Source: Polaromonas sp.
Lineage (GTDB): Bacteria; Pseudomonadota; Gammaproteobacteria; Burkholderiales; Burkholderiaceae_C
Length of the DNA stretch: 64,000 nt
NCBI RefSeq assembly: GCF_012927485.1
Contig: NZ_JABBPC010000029.1
Span: forward strand, 62,001 to 126,000
Direction of reading: 5' to 3'
A program made the position numbers and the translations under genes. Positions within the stretch are counted from its first letter, which is position 1, and each line of letters opens with the position of its first letter. The notes beneath the pieces are model-generated. The model searched no databases. It saw only the letters and a program-made list of their open reading frames with translations, and was not told the origin of the DNA. Shown one piece after another: positions 9,221 through 18,415 of the stretch.

Positions 9221-9886
9221 TTAACGCGCGGCCACCGGCTCGGCGACGTAAATTTCCACACGGCGGTTTTTGTCGCGCCCTTGCTGCGTGTTGTTGTCGG
9301 CGACCGGTTCGCGCGAACCGCGACCATCGGTGGCAATGCGCTGAAACGCGACGCCACGACTTACCAGGTAGTCACGGGCAGCCGCAGCGCGGTCAATCGA
9401 CAAGGGGTTATTGATTGCATCAGAGCCGGTGCTGTCGGTGTGGCCAATGATGGTGACCGTGGTGATTGGGTTTTGATTCAGACTGGTCGCGAAATGGTTC
9501 AGCACGGGGACAAAGTTGGGTTTGATGGCAGCGCGCCCCACGTCAAAGGACACATCGCTGGGAATGTCCAGCTTCAGCCGGTTGTCCGCAGTTTGACTCA
9601 CTGCAACGCCGGTGCCTGCGGTGGCCCGTTCCATCGCGACTTTCTGGTCCTGCATTTTCTTGGACCACAGGTAGCCGCCACCCGCACCGACTGCGCCGCC
9701 CAAAACGGCACCTTGTGCCGCACCTCTTGAGCCGCCAGTGGCGGCTCCCAGCAACGCGCCAGCGACTGCGCCAATTCCGGCGCCCTTGGCAGCCCCTTGC
9801 TGGTTTTCGCTCATGTCGGCGCAACCCGAAAGGGTGGCGATGGCTAGCGCGGCACAGGCTAGCGGCGTTAGGGTTAGTTTTTTCAT
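9221..9886 (-). CDS. OmpA-like glycine-zipper lipoprotein
   Basis: 221 residues. The signal peptide ends in a lipobox (LSGC, Cys21), so the mature protein is a lipoprotein, probably in the outer membrane. A Gly/Ala-rich glycine-zipper segment (about 32-72) could insert in membrane or oligomerise. The C-terminal ~110 residues are an OmpA domain: SFDVGRAAIKPNF, then GHTDSTGSD and the R-A-x-x-V-x-x-Y-L block, which binds peptidoglycan non-covalently. It resembles YiaD/Pal-type proteins and likely ties the outer membrane to the wall. Confidence 0.85.
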   Translation of the reverse strand: MKKLTLTPLACAALAIATLSGCADMSENQQGAAKGAGIGAVAGALLGAATGGSRGAAQGAVLGGAVGAGGGYLWSKKMQDQKVAMERATAGTGVAVSQTADNRLKLDIPSDVSFDVGRAAIKPNFVPVLNHFATSLNQNPITTVTIIGHTDSTGSDAINNPLSIDRAAAARDYLVSRGVAFQRIATDGRGSREPVADNNTQQGRDKNRRVEIYVAEPVAAR

Positions 9887-10108
9887 GGAAGGACTCCTCG
9901 GAATGAATCGGTTTTAATAAAAGGGGTGGCAAAGCACCACAACGGAAATGGTAGGTGACAAAATAGCCAGAAGGTGTAAGACAAGTTCGCGAGTTAAGAG
10001 CGAGCGAATGGTATTTGAAGTCTTTAAACTAGCGCTTTCTCGTCTCCGTTTCGGGCGGTTTTTACCTCCGGCCAGCAAGTAATCACTTCTTTTTTAATCA
10101 AAATTTTC

Positions 10109-11170
10109 ATGAATAAAGTTCAACTCGGCTCCAGCGATCTGCATGTCACGCCCATTTGCCTGGGCACCATGACTTTTGGTGAGCAGGTCGATGAGACCAC
10201 GGCGCACAGTATTCTGGACCGCTCGCTCGAACGCGGCGTCAATTTTTTTGACACTGCGGAGATGTACTCGGTCCCTGCACGGGCCGAGACTTTCGGTGCC
10301 ACCGAAACTATTTTGGGCAACTGGTTTGCGAAAAACCCATCCGCTCGCAGCAAATTGGTGCTCGCCACGAAAGTGGCCGGGCCTTCTCGCGGGATGCCCT
10401 GGATTCGCAATGGCAGCGTGGACCTGACTGCTACGGACATCGTCGGCGCTTGCAACGACAGCTTGAAGCGCCTGAAGACCGACGTGATCGATCTCTACCA
10501 GATCCACTGGCCCGCACGGCATGTGCCAGTATTCGGCATGGTCTACTTCGATCCGCAGAAGGACCAGGCAGTGACGTCCATCCACCACCAGCTTGAAGCG
10601 TTGAGCGGCCTTGTCAAGGCGGGCAAAGTGCGCGCTATCGGCTTGTCTAACGAGTCCCCTTACGGCGTCCATGAGTTTGTCAGACTGGCGGAGCAGCACG
10701 GCCTGCCGCGGGTGGCCACGGTGCAAAACCCGTACTGCCTGATTAACCGCACCGTGGAAAACGGGCTGGACGAAACGATGCACCGACTGGGCGTTTCACT
10801 ACTGGCCTATTCACCGCTAGGTTTTGGCCTTTTGACCGGTAAGTACGATGCTACCGGCATCAGCGCCCTAGAAGCGCCGCAGGGCCGAATGGCAAAGTTC
10901 GATTCTATGAAGAAGCAGCGCTGGGGCCGCACCGAGGCATTGGCGGCCGCCCGTCGCTACAACGCCTTGGCGCTTGCGCATGGCCTTACGCCCACGCAAC
11001 TGGCGCTGGCGTTTTGCTACACAAAGTGGCAGGTGGCCAGCACCATTATTGGCGTGACTTCGGTGGCGCAACTTGATGAGGATTTGAACGCCTTCGGCAC
11101 CAGCTTGTCTCCAGAAGTGCTGACCGAGATTGACAAAATTCGCTGGGAAATACGCGATCCCGCTTTGTAG
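10109..11170 (+). CDS. Aldo/keto reductase, Tas-like
   Basis: 353 residues. It is an NADPH-dependent (beta/alpha)8 oxidoreductase. The catalytic set is visible: Asp and Tyr in NFFDTAEMYS (about 47-56), Lys in LATKVAG, and His in YQIHWPAR. The C-terminal cofactor loop is ASTIIGVTSVAQLDEDL. Length and the PARAETFGATE insert resemble E. coli Tas. The physiological substrate is unknown. Its stop is one base from the start of ybaK, so the two are probably cotranscribed. Confidence 0.88.
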   Translation: MNKVQLGSSDLHVTPICLGTMTFGEQVDETTAHSILDRSLERGVNFFDTAEMYSVPARAETFGATETILGNWFAKNPSARSKLVLATKVAGPSRGMPWIRNGSVDLTATDIVGACNDSLKRLKTDVIDLYQIHWPARHVPVFGMVYFDPQKDQAVTSIHHQLEALSGLVKAGKVRAIGLSNESPYGVHEFVRLAEQHGLPRVATVQNPYCLINRTVENGLDETMHRLGVSLLAYSPLGFGLLTGKYDATGISALEAPQGRMAKFDSMKKQRWGRTEALAAARRYNALALAHGLTPTQLALAFCYTKWQVASTIIGVTSVAQLDEDLNAFGTSLSPEVLTEIDKIRWEIRDPAL

Positions 11171-11171
11171 T

Positions 11172-11663
11172 ATGGGAAAGAAAGACCATGTTTCGGAAAC
11201 TCCTGCGACGCAACTTTTAAAGGCCCATCATGTGGCTTTCAGCGAGCATCCCTACGATTACCTGGAGCATGGAGGCGCCCAGCACAGCGCCGAGGTGCTC
11301 GGGCTGGACCCCTTTATGGTTGTCAAGACCCTGGTGATGCAGGACCAGGATGCAAAGCCCTTGCTGGTGCTTATGCACGGCAATCGAAAAGTATCGACCA
11401 AAAATCTTGCGCGCCAAATTGGCGCCAAGTCCGTTGAACCCTGCAAGCCTGAGGTGGCGAATCGCCACAGCGGCTACCTGGTTGGGGGTACGTCGCCTTT
11501 TGGGACACGCAAAGCCATGCCGGTGTATATCGAGGAAAGCATTCTGGCCTTACCTGAAATCGCCATTAACGGCGGCCGGCGCGGGTATTTGATCGCCCTT
11601 GATCCGCAGGTTTGCGTCACACTGCTGGGTGCAAAACCGGTGCAGTGCGCACTGATCCAATAA
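11172..11663 (+). CDS. ybaK: Cys-tRNA(Pro)/tRNA(Cys) deacylase YbaK family
   Basis: 163 residues. YbaK enzymes clear cysteine wrongly attached to tRNA-Pro by prolyl-tRNA synthetase. The invariant lysine lies in VVKTLVM, followed by LLVLMHGNRKVSTKNLAR, and the GGTSPFGTRKAMPVYIE motif is typical of the YbaK/EbsC domain. The ATG at 11172 is used rather than the earlier in-frame ATG inside the aldo/keto reductase gene. It lies between the reductase and plsY on the same strand. Confidence 0.9.
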   Translation: MGKKDHVSETPATQLLKAHHVAFSEHPYDYLEHGGAQHSAEVLGLDPFMVVKTLVMQDQDAKPLLVLMHGNRKVSTKNLARQIGAKSVEPCKPEVANRHSGYLVGGTSPFGTRKAMPVYIEESILALPEIAINGGRRGYLIALDPQVCVTLLGAKPVQCALIQ

Positions 11664-11684
11664 CATCCCAACGGGAGAAAAAAT

Positions 11685-12323
11685 TTGAATTACGCATACT
11701 CAATTGGCGCTGTGCTGCTGGCTTATCTGCTGGGGTCCCTATCCTTTGCGGTCATCGTCAGCAAGGTGATGGGTCTGAAAGACCCGCGTAGCTTTGGCAG
11801 CAAGAACCCGGGCGCCACCAACGTGCTGCGCTCAGGCAGCAAGGGCGCAGCGGTGGCGACGTTGCTGCTTGATGGGCTTAAGGGCTGGCTTCCCGTCGTG
11901 CTGATTAAATGGTTTGGCGGCGACTACGGTTTGGGCGACGGTACGGTTGCTGCCGTTGGCTTGGCGGCTTTTCTGGGACATTTGTACCCGGTATTTTTTC
12001 ACTTCAAGGGCGGCAAAGGCGTGGCTACCGCGGCGGGCGTGTTACTAGGATTCAGCTGGATACTGGGACTGGCAACGCTGGTGACTTGGCTGATCGTGGC
12101 GTATTTTTCGCGTTATTCGTCGTTGGCGGCGTTGGCTGCCGCAGTCTTTGCGCCGCTGTATTACCTGTTCGGGGACCGGGCGGCCTGGTATGTGGACACC
12201 GGCATCCTGCTCGCGATATTTGCCATCAGCGCGCTGCTGGTGTACCGGCACCGCGAGAACATTAGCAAACTGTTGAAGGGTACCGAATCAAAATTGGGGG
12301 CTTCTAAACCAGTGCGGAAATAG
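11685..12323 (+). CDS. plsY: Acyl-phosphate:glycerol-3-phosphate acyltransferase PlsY
   Basis: 212 residues, an inner-membrane protein with about five transmembrane helices. It transfers the acyl group of acyl-phosphate (made by PlsX) to glycerol 3-phosphate, the first step of phospholipid synthesis. The family motifs are present: [13 protein letters not shown] near 36-50, [19 protein letters not shown] near 94-115, and a late YRHREN segment. The start is TTG, seven bases after GGGAGA. The gene follows ybaK by 21 bases. Confidence 0.93.
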   Translation: MNYAYSIGAVLLAYLLGSLSFAVIVSKVMGLKDPRSFGSKNPGATNVLRSGSKGAAVATLLLDGLKGWLPVVLIKWFGGDYGLGDGTVAAVGLAAFLGHLYPVFFHFKGGKGVATAAGVLLGFSWILGLATLVTWLIVAYFSRYSSLAALAAAVFAPLYYLFGDRAAWYVDTGILLAIFAISALLVYRHRENISKLLKGTESKLGASKPVRK

Positions 12324-12376
12324 GCGAGCACCTTGCCGGACAAAGCGGGCTAACGTGACCGCCCTCAAGGGGGTGA

Positions 12377-13060
12377 CTAATACCGCTTGTCCAGCGTCAT
12401 CAGGTTGTTTTCACGCTTCATTTGAAAGCGCATTAAAAAACTGTTACCCAGCAGCAGGAACGGCATCGGTTGGGGTGTTACCACCGCATCGACGTCATAG
12501 ACCTCGACATCGCCAATTCGCACCGAATTGAGCTTGATGTGAAAGCCCATAGAGTCGCCGTTTGAGGTTGACATGTGTACCGGGCGGCCGTTTTTGTAGT
12601 TGATACCAGCACGTTCCGCATCCGCCATACTCATCCCGATGGTGGTGGCGCCTGTATCGAGCATGAACTGCACCGCGTGGCCGTTAATCTGCCCGGCGGT
12701 TATGAAGTGGCCGCCACTGCTTGCGCTGAGAACTATGCGCGTTCCGCGGGCACCGAGACCGCCGCTGTTGCCCCCGTTGCTATTGCCGACAACGCTGACC
12801 GGGGCTTCGCCGACGCGCAGTGTTTGACGTTTGCCGAACTGCTCAATGACCGCCTGATCGCCCGAGGTGGAAATGACTTTGACCCCCTGATGGGTCTCAC
12901 CAACGGCCACTGTTTTTGGAGTGGTTCCGTTGACCACCAGCAGGGCCTTGCTGCCCATCATCCCCGCTAGAGAAACGGACTGGGCCTGCGCCAAGCCTTG
13001 CAACAGCGCCAATATCGCTAGCCAAAGCAGCGCGCGTAGAGCAAGCTTTGCGGGGATCAC
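12377..13060 (-). CDS. Exported retropepsin-like aspartic protease
   Basis: 227 residues. An N-terminal signal peptide (hydrophobic run ending near AQAQS) sends it to the periplasm or membrane. The retroviral-type aspartyl protease core is FMLDTGATTIGMS near residue 133, and the later ILLGNSFLMRF-like segment completes the half-fold; such proteins work as dimers. An N-terminal extension (about 28-95) is typical of the TIGR02281-type clan AA proteases. The GTG start directly follows the stop of yajQ, so the two are translationally coupled. The substrate is unknown. Confidence 0.82.
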   Translation of the reverse strand: MIPAKLALRALLWLAILALLQGLAQAQSVSLAGMMGSKALLVVNGTTPKTVAVGETHQGVKVISTSGDQAVIEQFGKRQTLRVGEAPVSVVGNSNGGNSGGLGARGTRIVLSASSGGHFITAGQINGHAVQFMLDTGATTIGMSMADAERAGINYKNGRPVHMSTSNGDSMGFHIKLNSVRIGDVEVYDVDAVVTPQPMPFLLLGNSFLMRFQMKRENNLMTLDKRY

Positions 13061-13546
13061 CTAGTCCCTAAAATTATCAAAACTGAGCGGAAGATCGCTG
13101 ATGTCTGCGCGAATCAGGGCCATCGCCGCCTGCAGATCGTCCCGCTTGGCGCCCGTTACGCGGACCTTACCCTCCTGGATCGAGGCCTGCACCTTTAACT
13201 TGCTGCCCTTGATAAGTTGCTGGATTTTTTTAGACTGCTCAGTTTCAATGCCGTCTCGCACTTTGGAAACCTGCTTGACCTTGTCCCCGCCTATTTTCTC
13301 CACCTTTCCGACGTCCAGGAATCGAATGTCAACACCCGCCTTGGTGAGTTTGTTGCGCAAGATGTCGCTCATTTGATCAATCTGAAAATCGCCATCGCCA
13401 ATTAGCGTGATGTCTTTGTCTTTTAGTTCAATCGATGCGGGCGTTCCCTTGAAGTCAAATCGCGTTCCGATTTCCTTGCTCGTGTTTTCGACGGCGTTTT
13501 TGACTTTGACCAAATCGGTTTCAAGAACAGTATCAAAAGAGGGCAT
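13061..13546 (-). CDS. yajQ: YajQ family nucleotide-binding protein
   Basis: 161 residues, the normal YajQ length, starting [11 protein letters not shown]. The family has two ferredoxin-like domains; members bind nucleotides and in Xanthomonas a homologue binds cyclic di-GMP and modulates transcription. The signature [14 protein letters not shown] is present near residues 20-33 and the C-terminus ends [10 protein letters not shown] as expected. The open frame continues upstream to 13843, but this part runs into the divergent murB and lacks similarity, so ATG 13546 is chosen. Confidence 0.92.
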   Translation of the reverse strand: MPSFDTVLETDLVKVKNAVENTSKEIGTRFDFKGTPASIELKDKDITLIGDGDFQIDQMSDILRNKLTKAGVDIRFLDVGKVEKIGGDKVKQVSKVRDGIETEQSKKIQQLIKGSKLKVQASIQEGKVRVTGAKRDDLQAAMALIRADISDLPLSFDNFRD

Positions 13547-13598
13547 GGTAGAGATCGTTTCGTCTATGTTAATCGTGGAGGAATGAGACAATCTCATA

Positions 13599-14663
13599 AT
13601 GTTAGTCGAGAAAAACGTTCCACTCCAGCATTCCAACACCTTTGGCATCATGGCCAAGGCCCTTACCCTGGTTCGGGTGACCAACGCGGCCGATATCGAC
13701 GCCGTGCTGCAGGAGCCGGCTTTACAGACTGCGCCAAAATTTGTGCTTGGCGGGGGGAGCAACATCGTCCTGACAGGCGACGTCAAATCCCTGGTTCTCA
13801 AGGTGGAGATCATGGGAAAGCGCTTGGTTGAAGAGACTGCCAAAGCGTGGATTGTCGAAGCCGGTGCCGGCGAAAACTGGCACGAGTTGGTCAGCTGGAC
13901 TTTGGAAAATGGCTACGAGGGCCTTGAGAATTTGGCCTTAATTCCCGGTACGGTCGGGGCGACGCCAGTGCAAAACATAGGCGCCTATGGGGTGGAGCTG
14001 CAGGATCGCTTCGAGTCGCTGGATGCCGTGGACTTGATAACCGGGCGGAGCTTCACGCTCAATGCCGCCCAATGCGCGTTTGGCTATCGTGATTCGGTGT
14101 TCAAGCACACCAGCACCGCCCGCAGTTCAGGCGCCCAAGGTTTCGGTTTATCGGGCAAGGCGTTGATCACCCGGGTACGTTTTTCGCTGCCCAAGCCATG
14201 GAAAGCCGTGCTGGGATATGCAGAGATCGAGAAAAAGATGCTGCAGTCCAATATCGACGCTCCTAATGCGCTGCAAATTTATGAGTGGATTTGCCAGATT
14301 CGCAAGGCCAAGCTGCCCGATCCACAGCTAATTGGCAACGCCGGCAGCTTTTTCAAAAATCCCACCGTCACGCCCGAGCAATGCACAGACATCATCCAGC
14401 GTGAGCCCAAAATTGTTCATTACAACCTGGCCGACGGCTCCGTAAAACTCGCGGCCGGCTGGCTCATAGACGCTTGCGGGTGGAAGGGAAAGTCGATCGG
14501 AAATGCCGGCGTCTATCACAAGCAGGCGCTGGTGCTCGTCAACCGGGGCGGAGGCGCTAATCCGGTGACCGGCGGTGAGGTGATGACCTTGGCCAAGGCC
14601 ATCCAGACCAGTGTGTATGAGCGTTTTGGAATCATGCTGGAGCCGGAACCGGTGGTGGTGTAG
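13599..14663 (+). CDS. murB: UDP-N-acetylenolpyruvoylglucosamine reductase
   Basis: 354 residues. MurB is a cytoplasmic FAD enzyme that reduces enolpyruvyl-UDP-GlcNAc to UDP-MurNAc for peptidoglycan. N-terminal NTFGI, FAD loop [33 protein letters not shown], the catalytic Ser in [10 protein letters not shown], and the C-terminal Glu in EPEPVVV all match a type I MurB. It is divergent from yajQ with about 50 bases between starts. The ATG at 13599 fits the family N-terminus; an internal ATG at 13650 would lose NTFGI. Confidence 0.95.
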   Translation: MLVEKNVPLQHSNTFGIMAKALTLVRVTNAADIDAVLQEPALQTAPKFVLGGGSNIVLTGDVKSLVLKVEIMGKRLVEETAKAWIVEAGAGENWHELVSWTLENGYEGLENLALIPGTVGATPVQNIGAYGVELQDRFESLDAVDLITGRSFTLNAAQCAFGYRDSVFKHTSTARSSGAQGFGLSGKALITRVRFSLPKPWKAVLGYAEIEKKMLQSNIDAPNALQIYEWICQIRKAKLPDPQLIGNAGSFFKNPTVTPEQCTDIIQREPKIVHYNLADGSVKLAAGWLIDACGWKGKSIGNAGVYHKQALVLVNRGGGANPVTGGEVMTLAKAIQTSVYERFGIMLEPEPVVV

Positions 14664-14931
14664 GGCTTTACTTGGTAACTGGGAGACTGTTGCAAAGCAC
14701 TAGAGCGGGGCGATGACATCCGAAGTGCAAGCCGGTCGTTTTCAGCCTGTAAGTCGGCTGATTGTGCCGGCGGAGATTGGAGCAGGGCCCCCACCTCATG
14801 CTGTCAAACGCCCAGAAATCGGCGGGAACCATTCCCCAATCTTTGCGAGTGGCTTTTGCTGGATTGCGTAGCAAGTTTGGGATTTCAGCGAAAGGCGGGT
14901 AGGAGCTTGAATTCAATCGGTCGACGCAACA
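14664..14931. other. Intergenic stretch without a supported gene
   Basis: Between murB and the repeat copy at 14932. Short open frames on both strands (for example 52 codons from 14714) show no recognisable family or ribosome site. Probably decayed sequence at the edge of the accessory region. Confidence 0.5.
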
Positions 14932-15034
14932 CTAAGTGAAATGGCGATTGCGCTGCGCTGCTAGGTTGGCTGCGTGCGCGGCGGGCCAAACCTCGTGCAA
15001 TACTTGCCTCAATGCGGTTGGAATTCCTATCTGT
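14932..15034 (+). repeat. Repeat A, shorter copy of the repeat at 18001
   Basis: CTAAGTGAAATGGCGATTGC and the bases after it match 18001 onward almost base for base, through GCTGCGTGCGCGGCG. The match resumes at CTCGTGCAA...CTTGC...CAATGCGGTTGGAATT. This copy lacks about 85 bases found inside the other. The translated phrase SEMAIALRC-VGCVRG is shared. The origin is unknown. Confidence 0.75.
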
Positions 15035-15070
15035 TCTGCGATTCGTCATGCCTTCCATTGTTGAATTGCA

Positions 15071-15733
15071 CTATTTGTGTGCTGCTTTGACATCCATTGG
15101 TAGTGCTTTGTCCACAAATCCCGCACTTGCGATCAACCCGTGCAGGAACACCATAATTAGCCGTCCTGACGGATCAGGGCGAGTGGTCACTCTTTGCAGC
15201 GCCAGGCCATGTGTCAGCGCCATGAAGGCTGCGGCCAGTTCATCCGGTTCGGCAGGGGGCGTGCGACCGAGTTTGGCAAATAGTTTACTCACCACGCTGC
15301 CGATCTCGGAACGGTGTTCGTCCCACACCTTTTGGTACTCGATAGCAAACGTTTGACTACGGTTGGCATGCAACTGCAATTCGATGGAAAGCATGCACCA
15401 ATCAGCATCGTGATTGAGCGTGGAAGCCCAGGCCTCCAGTTCTGCAAGCATCTGTTCCGGCGTTCGCTCGTCACTGTCCATGACATTGGAAAGTTGCGTC
15501 GCTTCCGCTTCCATATGCTGTCGCAGAAATTCCAGCAAGACGTCCTCCTTGCTGGAAAAGTTCGAGTAGAAGGCTCCTTGGGAGTAGCCCGCCTTGTCCG
15601 CGATATCGCGGATCGACGTGGCCCCATACCCGTGCAATACAAACAAGTGCTGCGCGGTTTCGATCAGGCGCTCACGGGTCTGGGCCTGGCTTTCCTCACG
15701 GGTCAGGCGCTTTCTTGCTGTCTTTTGGCTCAT
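15071..15733 (-). CDS. TetR family transcriptional regulator
   Basis: 220 residues. The N-terminal helix-turn-helix is typical: ERLIETAQHLF, then GYGATSIRDIADKAGYSQGA and FYSNFSSKEDVL (about 22-70). The rest is the ligand-binding domain, with TetR_C-like features but no predictable ligand. It is divergent from an epimerase gene across 152 bases that contain three copies of an ATATCAC-centred site, so it very probably represses that gene and itself. Confidence 0.9.
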   Translation of the reverse strand: MSQKTARKRLTREESQAQTRERLIETAQHLFVLHGYGATSIRDIADKAGYSQGAFYSNFSSKEDVLLEFLRQHMEAEATQLSNVMDSDERTPEQMLAELEAWASTLNHDADWCMLSIELQLHANRSQTFAIEYQKVWDEHRSEIGSVVSKLFAKLGRTPPAEPDELAAAFMALTHGLALQRVTTRPDPSGRLIMVFLHGLIASAGFVDKALPMDVKAAHK

Positions 15734-15740
15734 ATATTTA

Positions 15741-15867
15741 AAGATATCACACGAACTCTGGATATTGAACGATAAGCTCTAATTTCCGGCGTTAAGACAT
15801 CACGCGCTGAATTCAGATATCACTTGATATTTATAACTGATTGAGTTAAATTCAAATATCACTTGAA
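15741..15867. promoter_or_regulatory. Candidate TetR operator array (three ATATCAC sites)
   Basis: TTCAAATATCACTTGAA at 15851-15867 is a 17-bp site with TTCAA/TTGAA inverted ends. TTCAGATATCACTTGAT lies at 15812-15828, and AAGATATCACACGAA at 15741-15755 next to the tetR start. The first two are 39 bases apart. Repetition in the divergent tetR-epimerase spacer suggests the TetR protein binds here. Confidence 0.65.
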
Positions 15868-15885
15868 CTTTTAAACTCACACGAT

Positions 15886-16941
15886 ATGAAAATAGTCAAA
15901 AATCTGAGGTCCGCATTCGTGACTGGCGCTACCGGACTGCTCGGCAACAACCTTGTGCGCGAGCTGATCGCGCACGGCTTCTCTGTCAAAGCACTCGTCC
16001 GCTCACTGACTAAAGGCCAGCAACAGTTCGCAGGGTTGAAGGGCGTCGAATTGGTGCTGGGCGATATGGGCGACGTGTCAGCCTTCTCCAAAGCATTGGA
16101 AGGATGCGATGTCGTGTTCCACACCGCTGCGTTCTTCCGAGACAACTACAAGGGCGGAAGCCATTGGGAAGAGCTCAAACGCATCAATGTGGATGGCACG
16201 CAACGGCTCATCGAACAGGCTTACCGCGCTGGCATCAGGTGTTTCATCCAGACCTCATCCATTGCCGTGCTGAATGGCGAACCGGGCATGCCCATCGATG
16301 AGACCTGCCTGCGTGACCTGGCGGATTCCGATGATTACTACCGCAGCAAGATACTGGCCGATCAAGCCGTGTTGACCTTTCTAGCGCTACACCCGGACAT
16401 GCACGCAAGCCTGGTTTTGCCAGGGTGGATGTGGGGACCCGCAGATATCGGCCCCACCTCTTCGGGACAATTTGTCAACGATGTGGTGCTTGGAAAATTA
16501 CCTGGACTGGTGCCAGGTAGTTTTTCCGTTGTCGATGCCCGCGATGTGGCGAAGGCACAAATTTCGGCGGCAAAGCACGGGCAGCGTGGAGAGCGTTACC
16601 TGGCAGCCGGCCGCCACATGACAATGCGGGAATTGATGCCCTTGTTGGGAAAAATCGCTGGCGTTAAAACACCGACGCGCGATTTGCCCTTACCCCTCTT
16701 GTACATCTTGGCTGCGCTACAGGAACTCTACGCACGCATCACTGGCAAGCCGATTTTGCTCAGCTTGGCCACCGTGCGGCTAATGCTCAAGGAAGCTGGT
16801 CGCACCCATTTCAACCACTCCAAGAGCGAGCGCGAACTCAAACTGACGTTCCGACCGATTGAGCAAACGGTTGCCGATACTGTCGCCTGGTATCGCAGCC
16901 ATGACTGGTTGCCAAAGACACCGGCCAAAAGCGTCAAGTAG
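15886..16941 (+). CDS. NAD(P)-dependent epimerase/dehydratase (extended SDR)
   Basis: 351 residues. The Rossmann loop GATGLLGNNLVRELI sits near 15-30, a V-x-G-D-x-x-D segment (LVLGDMGDVS) binds the cofactor, and the active site is Y-x-x-x-K in DDYYRSK with an upstream Ser (QTSSIAVL). It resembles dihydroflavonol-4-reductase-like and NAD-dependent epimerase proteins; the substrate is unknown. It is divergent from the TetR gene, which probably controls it. The next sequence downstream is a broken gyrB. Confidence 0.85.
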   Translation: MKIVKNLRSAFVTGATGLLGNNLVRELIAHGFSVKALVRSLTKGQQQFAGLKGVELVLGDMGDVSAFSKALEGCDVVFHTAAFFRDNYKGGSHWEELKRINVDGTQRLIEQAYRAGIRCFIQTSSIAVLNGEPGMPIDETCLRDLADSDDYYRSKILADQAVLTFLALHPDMHASLVLPGWMWGPADIGPTSSGQFVNDVVLGKLPGLVPGSFSVVDARDVAKAQISAAKHGQRGERYLAAGRHMTMRELMPLLGKIAGVKTPTRDLPLPLLYILAALQELYARITGKPILLSLATVRLMLKEAGRTHFNHSKSERELKLTFRPIEQTVADTVAWYRSHDWLPKTPAKSVK

Positions 16942-16961
16942 GCGTCCGACTTCCTGCAAGC

Positions 16962-17607
16962 TTAAATATCGATATTGCCAGCGCGCAGTGCGTTGGCTTC
17001 GATGAATTCGCGGTCAGCCTCGATGGCGTCGTCGATTTGCACCTTGAGCAGACGACGCACGGTCAGGTCCATGGTGGTTTCCCATAGCTGCGAGGGGTTC
17101 ATTTCGCCCAGACCTTTATAACGCTGGCGCGAGGTGGTGTGTTCAGCGTGTGCAATCAGCCAAGCCATGGCTTCCCGGAAGTCGGCGACTTTTTCTTCCT
17201 TTCGGCGCTCGCCTTCACCGCGCATCACTTTGGCACCTTCGCGTAGCAAGCCCTTGAAGGTATTGGCTGCTTCGGCCAGTGCAGCATAGTCGGCGCCATG
17301 CACAAAGTCCTGCGTGAGCACACACCTCTTGACGTTGCCATGGTGGCGCCGGCTGATGCGCAAAATAGGTTTGTCGGTGCGCACGTCAAACTCGCCCGCC
17401 ACTTCGGCATCAGGCAGCTTGGCTTGCAGTGCGGCAGCCGAGATTTCAGCGCCGGCCACGGTATTCAGGTTCCGGGCGACGCCATCGGCTACTGAGCGCA
17501 GGGCTTCGGCATCCATGAAATTTTTCAAGCGTGCAATCACGCTTTGCGCCACCTGGTGCTTGCGCTCCAGCTCGACTAGCGTGTCTCCATTGATGGTAGT
17601 TCCGTTT
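16962..17607 (-). pseudogene. gyrB: gyrB (DNA gyrase subunit B) 3' fragment with internal deletion
   Basis: The translation matches the last ~215 residues of a Burkholderiales-type Gyr[70 protein letters not shown], and the end [11 protein letters not shown]. It lacks the ATPase and most of the TOPRIM domain. Near the end about 14 residues (the F-x-x-L-M-G-D-x-V-E-P-R-R segment) are missing in frame, so EADR runs straight into EFIEAN. No start or ribosome site is present and the homology stops near 17607. This is a relic of a second gyrB, not the working copy. Confidence 0.88.
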
Positions 17608-17802
17608 TAGACGGATAGGAAAGCCAACCGCATGAAGCCAAGGATCGCGCATTTGATGACCATCTGGCCACGTAAAAAGGCTCTCGATTCCAGCCTTCTG
17701 GACGTGCACTCACAAAAAGCGCCCGACGGCATTGTCATTTGCGGTGGGCCGCGCTTGCTCGGCGCAGGCCTGTCCCGCAGCGGGTCTGAATCGCTGTTTT
17801 GA

Positions 17803-18002
17803 TCGCTCGCCAGTTGACGCGCTGATCGACATCAAATTCGAGTGCCAGAGCCACCGCACATATCCCCGGCACGCGGGCCACCGCTGGGGGATGGCTGTGG
17901 TGAAGCACAGATCGACGAGGGTGTCGAGATCGAGCCGGACTGGGACCCGGCAGCACAACCGGCCCCCGATTACGAGGTCGATCAGCGCGTCAATTGGTGG
18001 CT
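17803..18002. repeat. Imperfect inverted repeat pair
   Basis: GTTGACGCGCTGATCGAC at 17812-17829 is repeated inverted as GTCGATCAGCGCGTCAA at 17976-17992. The likeness continues outward more weakly on both sides, so that DQRVNW is encoded on the minus strand at one end and on the plus strand at the other. The plus-strand arm runs straight into repeat B. Confidence 0.6.
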
Positions 18003-18187
18003 AAGTGAAATGGCGATTGCGCTGCGCTGCGGGGTTGGCTGCGTGCGCGGCGAGCCCAAAGCCAACTTGCACCCCGAGGTCCCGCATTTGGGCGGCTGCG
18101 ACCCCTCAAACTGTACAGGCCAGAGTCGCTTGCTGGCCCAAAACTCGTGCAAGACTTGCTTCAATGCGGTTGGAATTTCTATCTGTG
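18001..18187 (+). repeat. Repeat B, longer copy of the repeat at 14932
   Basis: Direct-repeat partner of 14932-15034, with an extra internal segment of about 85 bases that encodes PKANLHPEVPHLGGCDPSNC in one frame. Together the two copies bracket the tetR, epimerase and gyrB fragment, about 3 kb apart. No known transposon end is recognised. Confidence 0.75.
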
Positions 18188-18415
18188 GTCGATATTTTGC
18201 TCATCTATCCGTTGTTGCTGGTTGTTTATCTTGTGGCGGTCGTTCAATCGTGTAGAGCAGGCCGCCGGGCATGATGTAAACGGCCATTGCTTTGCGGCGC
18301 GGCTTGCGTCAGGCGTTCGATATCAAAGGAGAGAAGCTACGATTTCGGCGTTATTTTTTGTAGGACTGTTTTTCGACGTGGCGGGCGAACAATATATCGG
18401 TAAATTCGAATCAAC
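18188..18415. other. Decayed sequence with possible small membrane-protein remnants
   Basis: One frame encodes VDILLIYPLLLVVYLVAVVQS before a stop near 18275. Another gives a 91-codon frame ending at 18422, overlapping the next start by ATGCTGA. Hydrophobic runs and overlap suggest remains of a small coding pair, but neither is recognised. Confidence 0.3.

Noticed and set aside
14668..14916. 82-codon minus-strand frame after murB
   Set aside because: No ribosome site or family, and it lies in a decayed stretch next to a repeat.
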